64,000 nt of DNA from Dermatemys mawii (taxonomy: Eukaryota > Chordata > Testudines > Dermatemydidae): contig ML677364.1 in NCBI GenBank assembly GCA_007922305.1, forward strand, positions 22,675,326 to 22,739,325, given 5' to 3'. Of this stretch, positions 59,801 to 64,000 are shown piece after piece (position 1 is the first letter of the stretch; every line of letters starts with the position of its first letter). The position numbers were made by a program, and so were the translations under genes. The notes beneath the pieces were generated by a model. The model worked only from the letters and a program-made list of their open reading frames with translations. It did no database searches and was not told the DNA's origin.

Positions 59801-61531
59801 TACTGATAGAGTCCCTACCTTGGCTGCTACCATGCAGCTTGAGGGCAGGTCAACCATTGACAAGACAGTCATCAGATTTCCCAGGGTTTGCACAGATTTT
59901 ATAAGACTCACTAGCTTTAGAAGGCCAAAATCTTTTCTCTTTCCAGCAGGGAATGGAATTGGAACAGATTTTGAGCCCTGATGGAACAAAGACCACAAAA
60001 TTCTATCAGGTAAAATATGCCACTCTGCCCACCAAACAAGAATAATCTGTGCAGAGTAAAACATTCCCCTTTATCTAGTTAAATGCTGAGATTAATTCAG
60101 AGGAGAAAAAAAATTAGCTGTGATGTTACCACAGAATGTGAAAGATCTGCTTTTGGCTTTCTTCCTTTCCAGAAAGCTTTCTGCTTACATCTTCCCAGAA
60201 ACCTGAGAGATCTTAATGATTTGAAAATTAAGCTTGGCTTTACAATTCAACTGCTTTTGCTGTATCTGTGTTATGAAACACACATTTTCCCCATTGGACA
60301 CTATATTAACTATTTCTGTAATCTTTAAAATGTAGAAGGTGAAGCAGCTTTTAATAAAACTGACTCAGAGTTATAGCTGACATCTATGTGATGGGTGCTG
60401 CAGAAATACTTAAAATAGATGTGAGAACATGGAATTTTGAATATACAAAGTCTATAAATAAATGATCCTTTACTAAGGCTGCAATTCTCAGGGTATGTCT
60501 ATACTACCCACTGGAGTGGATGATAGTGATCAATCTATTGGGGACTGATTTATTGCATGTAGTGTAAATGCGATAAATTGATCCCTGAGCATGCTCCCGT
60601 CGACTCCAGTACTCCACGTCCATGTATTACACAGACTTGGTTATCTATGCTACAGATATTACTTATTAAGAAGGTAAGAAGGCATCTGGTGGTACAAAAG
60701 GTAGTAAAATGAGGGTTAAAGGTTTAATGAGCATTACAGGAAGTGGTTAGCTGTGCATGGCTGATGACTTAATTTGGAGTACTCTGATGCTCAAGATGGG
60801 CCTCTATGGATTACCTTATCTGTTAAATAAGAAATAGCCAGAGTTGGTATGTTGGTTTGTAATTGCTTTCCACCCTGAAAGAAATGTACGCTGACTACAG
60901 TCAAATTAGAATTCCATTGCTGTTTTGCATACATTGATCAGAATTAAACATCTGAGATTTTTTTTTCACATTATTTAGTAGTGTGATAGATTAGGAAGGA
61001 ATAAAACATACAGTAATTTAGTCACTTTGAAATGTGTACAGTATTATCAGTACTGCTAAAAGATGTCTTGAGTCTATGCCTGTACTTTCAACTGATTTTA
61101 ATAATGACTGTAGCTTTCAATTTACAGCTGTTATTGATGACGTCCATTCATTTATTGACAAAAGCAGAAGACTAATCATTATCCTGAGCCAGAACTACAT
61201 TTCTGACCGAGTCATGTATGAACTTGAGACTGGACTGCATAAGGCACTGGTTGAAAGGAAGATTAAAATAATATTAATTGAATACACGCTTATAAGTGAT
61301 TATAATTTCTTGCCAAAATCACTGGAGCTTCTACCATCCAGGAGAGTTGTGAAGTGGAAAGAGGATAAGTCTCTTCCTTCAAATTCTAGATTTTGGAAGA
61401 ACCTTCGGTACCTGATGCCAGTGAAAGCTTCCAAGTCAAACATCAGAAGTCACAATAATTATATGCGCCCTACCTCAGAAGAAGAAACCCAAGCAACAGC
61501 TGTGTGTTGGGAGTCTAAAACATTCTTATAA
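32811..61531 (+). CDS. IL18R1: IL18R1, complete gene (10 coding exons, 569 aa)
   Basis: Interleukin-18 receptor alpha: a type I plasma-membrane receptor that, in the known family pathway, binds IL-18, pairs with IL18RAP and signals through MyD88 via its TIR domain. Coding exons are 32811-32868, 34711-34951, 38933-39110, 40456-40609, 41546-41611, 45000-45150, 53782-53918, 57704-57865, 59102-59260 and 61128-61531; lengths sum to 1710 bases with stop and all phases agree. Layout: signal peptide 1-19, Ig1 about 20-115, Ig2 about 120-215 (Cys144-Cys187), Ig3 about 230-325 (Cys240-Cys311), membrane span about 343-363, TIR about 383-535 (YDAFVSY 387-393; box 2 at 421-435; FW at 524-525). The mammalian protein is about 540 residues, so this one is slightly longer, partly through its C-terminal tail. 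The coordinates span introns. Confidence 0.93.
33603..33835. repeat. Reptilian MITE
   Basis: It begins 'cttagccctggtctacactt' and ends near 'tcgcatgtagactagaag'. Inner phrases 'gaaatcgacatacctatatc' and 'gtcgatgggagagcgctc' are of a type common to turtle and crocodilian Harbinger-like MITEs. The outer bases are diverged and no target duplication is secure. Confidence 0.6.
33980..34114. mobile_element. TA-flanked MITE, copy 2
   Basis: The termini 'gggtgaccagacagcaagtg' and 'gggacatctggtcaccc' are perfect inverted repeats over the first 12 bases, with TA on each side. It shares its whole layout with 15330-15446 but has an extra G-rich insertion in the middle. Confidence 0.8.
34711..34951 (+). 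CDS. IL18R1: IL18R1 coding exon 2 (Ig1, first part)
   Basis: Acceptor ttttttctgtgaag; the first two bases complete a Glu codon begun in exon 1. It encodes residues 20-99: [20 protein letters not shown] then Cys40, Trp58 in TVTWFKES, and [19 protein letters not shown]. The position that normally carries the second Ig cysteine (after GNY) is Tyr-Arg instead, as in mammalian IL18R1 Ig1. The donor is ag|gtgggt, and the codon is finished by the next exon (Ser). Confidence 0.88.
37152..37226. repeat. Short palindromic dispersed repeat
   Basis: Arms of about 20 bp, 'ccaaattcatacctcgtgta' and 'tacaccaggtatgaatttgg', are near-perfect reverse complements around a spacer. I recognise this as a common sauropsid palindrome; diverged relatives occur at 10305-10385 and 21020-21215. 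Confidence 0.7.
37340..37480 (+). repeat. MIR/CORE-SINE-like repeat (tRNA-related head)
   Basis: The head has a box-A-like 'gtggttgagagctgtg' and a box-B-like 'gggttcagttcctc', followed by 'gccacaggtttcccatgtga' and 'ttttggacaagtcagttagt', the usual SINE core and tail order. Confidence 0.65.
38933..39110 (+). CDS. IL18R1: IL18R1 coding exon 3 (end Ig1, start Ig2)
   Basis: Acceptor ttattccatag; residues 100-159. It reads [20 protein letters not shown], with three N-glycosylation sequons close together (NGT, NVT, NWS), then DSCF, Cys144 of Ig2 in YTFKC, and VTIMWYK with Trp157. The donor is aag|gtaagt, phase 0. Confidence 0.9.
39111..40455 (+). other. IL18R1 intron with a CR1-related repeat
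   Basis: Mostly unassigned. The 39812-40265 part is a diverged dispersed repeat described separately. Confidence 0.55.
39812..40265 (+). repeat. Old reptilian LINE-related repeat
   Basis: A series of conserved phrases ('taggagctgccatactagat', 'gaggaaagtgcaagaaatcc', 'agaggttggtgtatgccctg', 'aagcatgagagtttatatct', 'gctaagctcttggcctcagt', 'tgtgtgaaaaagtatgtctg') belongs to a very common sauropsid repeat that I believe is CR1-related. It is substantially diverged. Confidence 0.65.
40456..40609 (+). CDS. IL18R1: IL18R1 coding exon 4 (Ig2, second part)
   Basis: Acceptor ttattgaaacag; residues 160-210 plus one base. It reads [18 protein letters not shown], then [13 protein letters not shown] with Cys187 in the canonical D-x-G-x-Y-x-C motif, then [14 protein letters not shown]. 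The donor is g|gtaaga, phase 1. Confidence 0.9.
40610..41545 (+). other. IL18R1 intron
   Basis: A 0.9-kb intron with no recognised feature. Confidence 0.6.
41546..41611 (+). CDS. IL18R1: IL18R1 coding exon 5 (Ig2-Ig3 linker)
   Basis: A 66-base exon, phase 1 at both ends, residues 211-232: [20 protein letters not shown]. It links Ig2 to Ig3 and carries the first strands of Ig3. The acceptor is gtttttcttag, the donor g|gtatct. Being symmetric it could be skipped without a frameshift. It is too short to stand out alone; its support is phase agreement and its place in the series. Confidence 0.75.
41612..44999 (+). other. IL18R1 intron with a composite SINE/foldback
   Basis: The left part to 42940 is unassigned. 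The right part is dominated by the large palindromic element at 42946-44265. Confidence 0.55.
42946..44265. repeat. Large foldback with tRNA-like segments
   Basis: The ends mirror each other: 'ggcgtggatccagaaaagga' on the left against reversed right 'gctcagatccacagaggctt', with 'cacctaa' repeated within both arms. Inside are three tRNA-promoter-like segments: 43350-43410 ('tggttagagcactcacctgg' then 'aggttcaaatcccgc'), 43645-43705 ('ctggttaggacactcgtgtg' then 'aggttccagtccct') and 43770-43840 ('gagttagagcacacatctat' then 'ttcaaatccatt'). A CT microsatellite sits near 43541-43562. Confidence 0.65.
45000..45150 (+). CDS. IL18R1: IL18R1 coding exon 6 (Ig3, first part)
   Basis: Acceptor gttttgtctag; residues 233-282 plus two bases. 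It reads [20 protein letters not shown] with Cys240, then [10 protein letters not shown] with Trp258, then a polar stretch with two extra cysteines (Cys266, Cys277). The donor is tt|gtaagt. The Phe codon is completed by the base at 53782. Confidence 0.9.
45151..46576 (+). other. IL18R1 intron 6, left part
   Basis: AT-rich. A foldback-like segment occurs around 45560-45880 ('gaaatttcaaaattttccag' and similar). No exon is recognised. Confidence 0.45.
46981..48260. mobile_element. hAT element nested in the LTR (1280 bp)
   Basis: The termini 'caggggtctcaaacatgcgg' and reversed 'caggggtctcaaactcaaat' are inverted repeats of about 14 bp. A perfect 8-bp target duplication, TCCTAGGC, lies at 46973-46980 and 48261-48268. 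The interior (about 47500-47880) has G-rich tandem-like units ('gggggagatttggggat'). It lacks a transposase. Confidence 0.92.
48420..48640. mobile_element. Second hAT MITE nested in the LTR (221 bp)
   Basis: The termini 'cagggttctgcaaacttccc' and reversed 'cagtggtcatcaaactgggg' form imperfect inverted repeats. A perfect 8-bp duplication CTCTATGG lies at 48412-48419 and 48641-48648. Confidence 0.9.
48990..53260 (+). mobile_element. Non-LTR retrotransposon remnant, interrupted
   Basis: Plus-strand readings in shifting frames carry an endonuclease start ([20 protein letters not shown] at about 49285-49345). Beyond an inserted CR1 come reverse-transcriptase pieces: [16 protein letters not shown] (51240), [12 protein letters not shown] (51370), the 'EQAGF' motif (51509), and [11 protein letters not shown] (52030), then a C-terminal stretch with [13 protein letters not shown] (52327). 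The 3' end is 'ttgacccaaggccaaggtac' plus an AATAAA near 53225. Many stops show it is dead. The clade is not certain; it is not CR1. Confidence 0.7.
50400..51190 (-). mobile_element. Antisense CR1 fragment inside the LINE
   Basis: On the minus strand the endonuclease part reads [40 protein letters not shown] and SEMAEFRIL, diagnostic of CR1. Further on at about 50500-50400 the reverse-transcriptase phrase YLDFSKAFG...SHNILASKL appears close behind, so an internal part is deleted. The host LINE resumes near 51200 ('NFLIDQ', 'NKAPGKD'). Confidence 0.88.
53261..53781 (+). other. IL18R1 intron 6, right part
   Basis: No feature is recognised between the LINE tail and the Ig3 exon. Confidence 0.5.
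53782..53918 (+). CDS. IL18R1: IL18R1 coding exon 7 (Ig3, second part)
   Basis: Acceptor cacctctgttgtag, chosen over ttcag at 53788 because only the former preserves frame. Residues 283-328 plus one base: [20 protein letters not shown], then [14 protein letters not shown] with Cys311, then KIFKLKK. The donor is g|gtacag, weaker than the others (no A at +4). Reading into the intron gives a stop after four codons (Gly-Thr-Val-stop), ahead of any membrane span. Confidence 0.88.
54736..55019. mobile_element. MITE with about 60-bp inverted ends
   Basis: The left arm 'gaatatgtctacactacaat' through 'gcaacttgagtagacatagc' and the reversed right arm 'agggtatgtctgtactgtat' through 'gcagtttgagtagacatacc' are inverted repeats. 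PIF/Harbinger-like termini are likely, by analogy. Confidence 0.7.
55020..55230 (+). repeat. Retroposon tail with 26-bp perfect hairpin
   Basis: The arms 55073-55098 and 55125-55150 are exact reverse complements (26 bp; core ggtgagagagacaagctt), separated by a 26-base loop. It is followed by the tail 'attactacctcacccatcta', 'gtctctctaatatcctggga' and 'ccgacacagctacaacaaca'. A relative of that tail is at 3230-3325. Confidence 0.8.
56163..56348. mobile_element. Short MITE
   Basis: The left end 'ggctatgcttacacagtgca' and reversed right end 'ggctatgtctacacaaaagt' are inverted termini of the GGCTATG(T)CTACAC type seen in Harbinger-like MITEs. Confidence 0.7.
57704..57865 (+). CDS. IL18R1: IL18R1 coding exon 8 (transmembrane)
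   Basis: Acceptor cttttgttttacag; residues 329-382 plus one base; 162 bases, phase 1 at each end. It reads [14 protein letters not shown], then a 21-residue hydrophobic span (343-363), then [16 protein letters not shown]. 'HVFT.G' before the span and '[10 protein letters not shown]'-like residues after it are characteristic of IL18R1 and separate it from IL1RL1. The donor is g|gtaggg. Confidence 0.93.
57866..59101 (+). other. IL18R1 intron 8
   Basis: A diverged LINE/SINE tail lies at about 58595-58680 ('acctagctcttatatagcac', 'gtaaatctcaaaatggttcg'). The 58100-58400 part looks like an old repeat. No exon is recognised. Confidence 0.5.
59102..59260 (+). CDS. IL18R1: IL18R1 coding exon 9 (first TIR half)
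   Basis: Acceptor tcatttttttccag; residues 383-435 plus one base; 159 bases, phase 1 at each end. It reads [15 protein letters not shown] (box 1) and [20 protein letters not shown], then FERDVFPGG (box 2 with the Arg-Asp and Pro of the BB loop). 'IFERDV.PGG' is the IL18R1 form of box 2, versus 'IYGRDMLPG' in the neighbouring gene. The donor is g|gtaagc. Confidence 0.94.
59261..61127 (+). other. IL18R1 last intron
   Basis: A MITE-like segment lies at about 60490-60660 ('agggtatgtctatactaccc' to 'tccatgtattacacagactt'). The remainder is unassigned. Confidence 0.5.
61128..61531 (+). CDS. IL18R1: IL18R1 coding exon 10 (second TIR half, tail, stop)
   Basis: Acceptor tttcaatttacag; residues 436-569 and TAA. 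It reads [52 protein letters not shown] and box 3 [11 protein letters not shown] (Phe524-Trp525), then a 34-residue polar tail (536-569) with acidic SEEE. The tail is longer than that of mammalian IL18R1 as I recall it. Confidence 0.94.
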
Positions 61532-64000
61532 CCAAAAATTGGAAAAGAAACATGCTGTGGAAATGAGCACATGGTGTTACTTACATGGAAGATATGTAGT
61601 GCACGTGATTTAGGGAGGCAATGTGGTCCAGTGAATAGAGCACCACCTGGGACTTGAAAGATGGGACAAATCCTCAGCTTGTATAAATTGTCCTCACTCA
61701 GAGGGCTAGGTTAATCCTGCCTCTCACCCCTTGGGGCTCTGACAGTTTACACAAACTGAAGAGGTGCACCAAGGAATCTAACCTGACTGTCTTGGATACA
61801 CTGTGTGACATGGGGCAGATCAAAACCTTTCTGTGTCACTTTTTTCATTTCTCATAGAAAAACATGAATTCTACTTACACACTTTTGTAAAGCAATTTAA
61901 GGCCTGTGAATAGTCTATATTTTCAAAGTAGTTATATTGAGAAATGTGATTAGTATTGTTATTTATGATTTCTATTGTGATAGCATGTAAGGACTCCAAT
62001 CAGAGCCATCTTGTACAAGGCACTATACCAGGGGTCTCCAAACTATGGCCCGAGGGCTGGATCCCGCCCGTGGCTTCGATTTGTCCGGCCTCACAACCAA
62101 CAGAGGAGAAGCAGGCAGGCAAAGACTGCTGCAGCTGAGCAGGCACACTGAGCAGGTAGCAGGAGGAGCCACTGGCAGCAGCTCACACGTGGGAGCAGCT
62201 CAGCTGAGCTGTGCAGAAGGGTGAGTGCCCCTGTGAGCCAGTGTCCCCCAGAAAGGAGAGCCAACTTAGGGGAGAGTCACTGCTGCAGCCGAGCAAGCAC
62301 GGACCGTTGCCTTAAAGATACAAGCCAGATGCTTAATTACATCTCCAATAAATGGAGTAAAGAAGATGGAAATAAAATTTAAAAATAATGTGAAATGATT
62401 TTTAATGTATTGACAAATATTTTGTGTGATTTCACAGTACCTGCATTGATTATACAGCTACTTTTATACCTGATTTATACCCAGTACTGACACAGTAGAG
62501 TAGTGTTGTGTTTTTCTTACGATTTGCATATATTTAGCATATATTTGCATATATTTAACTTTTTTCACAGTTGCTTTGGCCCGTGAAGCCCCTTCAAGAG
62601 TCTAATATGGCCCTTGTCCCATAAAGTTTGGAGACCCCTGCACTATACAAGCATATAACACAAAGACAGTTTCTGACCTAGGGAGCTCAACATCTAGGAT
62701 TTAGACAATATAACACAGGCAAATAAAGTGACAAATGGGAGAAGGGGAGTGATGGGTTGGAAGAAGAGGATGGTGAGGACAAGGTAACAGTAGAAATATG
62801 GTGTATTTGCATATATCAATCCTAATAATAGTCTCAGTAGTTACAGGTGGTCACTGCCATGACCCATGCCAGATAGTAGGTTTTTGTAGGCATCATAGGA
62901 AAGCAATATTTTAGTCTAGGGATTAGTGTTATTCAACTCAGAGTACTCTGAATAACTGTTTAGGGGAGGGGAGAGGAGAGGCCAGTAGGTACAACTTGTA
63001 TCTGAGCTACTTCCAGGCGAGGGGTCTGAGGTGATAGAGTCAAGGGTCTAAGGTACATTGATAAGCAGAGGGAAAAATAATTGCTAATATCTAAGATACC
63101 AGCACTGGTTCTCTAGTGCCTTGGCATTGTGAGTAGTTATTTACACCAGGTCAGACTGGTAGTGTTTTATACAGATTTTCACAGATATAAATGGTTACAC
63201 AAGATGCAAGACCATAGTGAATCTAGGCCTCTATTTTGGCTTCCAGAGTAGCAGATCTTCCAAGCTTATTCAGTATTTATGAGATCCAAAGTACAAAGCT
63301 GTGCAGTTGCACTTGGTCATGGTTTCTGTGATTGTGTATTTGAATGTGGGTTTCAGATATGCACATGACTATTTCTTCCTCCTTTAAGCACGAGGACTTC
63401 TAGGAAAGTCTTCAAACTTGGGCTTTTCACAATGTTCAGCAGCATCAATCAAGTGCATAGCTGATAGTAACTCACAGTCAAAATTGATAAGAGGCTTCCA
63501 GTCAGGCAGCTGGCAAAAAAATTCTCTTTTGGTCCTCTCATTTTTTGACATTTTGTCCCAATTTGGGGTGAAAATGTTTTTAAAAAGATGACATTTTTTC
63601 ATATGAAGGGATTTCTATTTTCCAGACAGCTATAGTCAGATTTCCCACTGAATCTTCACAGACAAAGCAGAGGAAAAATAAATATGCTGGCAGAAATCTA
63701 TGCAGGTGCTATGATTCAAGATGACCTCTTTGGTACTGGAATCTGAAAGGGGGGGTGTCATTTTTTAAAAAGCCCCCCAAAAACAAACAGTACAAAATTC
63801 ATTCAATATGTAGCTATATTGATTCCATGGAATTACAAAACGGTTAATTTAGCCCTTGGAATGTAATTTTGTACACCAGGGAACAAAGGGGGAAAAAAAT
63901 CAAACATGAGTGAAATGTTGAATATTCAACTGTACTTTCATTACAAATACTGCATAAGTCCAATATAAAATAGTAAGTAAGACAGGCCTCACAGATGATG
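61532..64000. other. IL18R1 3' flank
   Basis: A MIR-like head lies at about 61612-61680 ('gcaatgtggtccagtgaata') and a tail piece near 61805-61870. After the stop the first canonical AATAAA is at 62347, inside the hAT element, and the next is at 62722-62727. From 62650 to 64000 no gene or element with clear edges is seen; no IL18RAP exon is recognised. Confidence 0.5.
62029..62640. mobile_element. hAT element (612 bp)
   Basis: The termini 'caggggtctccaaactatgg' and reversed 'caggggtctccaaactttat' are about 16-bp inverted repeats. A perfect 8-bp target duplication CACTATAC lies at 62021-62028 and 62641-62648. The termini match those of the element at 46981-48260, but the interior is different, so these are two non-autonomous derivatives of one hAT group. 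Confidence 0.93.

Noticed and set aside
61034..61127. In-frame open sequence ahead of the last IL18R1 exon suggesting an earlier exon start
   Set aside because: The acceptor at 61126-61127 has the better pyrimidine tract and gives the conserved TIR residues; the upstream codons match nothing in the family.
1..64000. CRISPR arrays, bacterial operons or replication origins
   Set aside because: The window is vertebrate nuclear DNA with spliced genes; regular spaced repeats of the CRISPR type were not seen.

Overview
The window is vertebrate nuclear DNA, most likely from a turtle. Coding sequence is split into short exons with GT-AG introns. The gaps are filled with repeats typical of reptiles: CR1 retroposons ending in the ATTCTATGAT-type tail, MIR/CORE-like SINE pieces, PIF/Harbinger-like and hAT-like DNA elements, and solo LTRs. 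Crocodilians share much of this repertoire, so turtle is a preference and not a proof.

Two interleukin-1-receptor-family genes lie head to tail on the plus strand. The first is represented only by its last three coding exons (11638-17819): transmembrane segment, first TIR half, second TIR half. Residue patterns fit IL1RL1 (ST2) best. Its extracellular Ig exons were not found in the 11.6 kb to the left, so they are either further upstream or too diverged to see. The second gene is a complete IL18R1 (interleukin-18 receptor alpha): ten coding exons from the ATG at 32811 to the stop at 61531. Every junction keeps phase, giving 569 residues: signal peptide, three Ig domains, one membrane span, TIR domain. 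A CpG-rich block at about 30960-31680, ending in a good splice donor, is the likely promoter and non-coding first exon. The order IL1RL1 then IL18R1 matches the conserved IL-1 receptor cluster of vertebrates; IL18RAP would be expected beyond the right edge.

Region by region: 1-11637 is upstream or intronic DNA with old repeats; 11638-17819 is the IL1RL1 3' end, with a 113-bp inverted duplication in its last intron; 17820-30960 is intergenic and carries a CR1 tail, a solo LTR, hAT and foldback elements, two decayed PIF/Harbinger components and a longer CR1 remnant; 30960-31680 is the CpG block; 32811-61531 is IL18R1, whose introns hold an LTR with two hAT elements nested inside it and a LINE interrupted by an antisense CR1; 61532-64000 is 3' flank with another hAT element.

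Both genes encode type I membrane receptors that signal through cytoplasmic TIR domains (by family knowledge, for IL-33 and for IL-18). I found no novel gene system. The most interesting items are the nested transposon stratigraphy with readable target-site duplications, the intronic inverted repeat, a possible tyrosine-recombinase relic, and gene structure that would permit soluble receptor forms.
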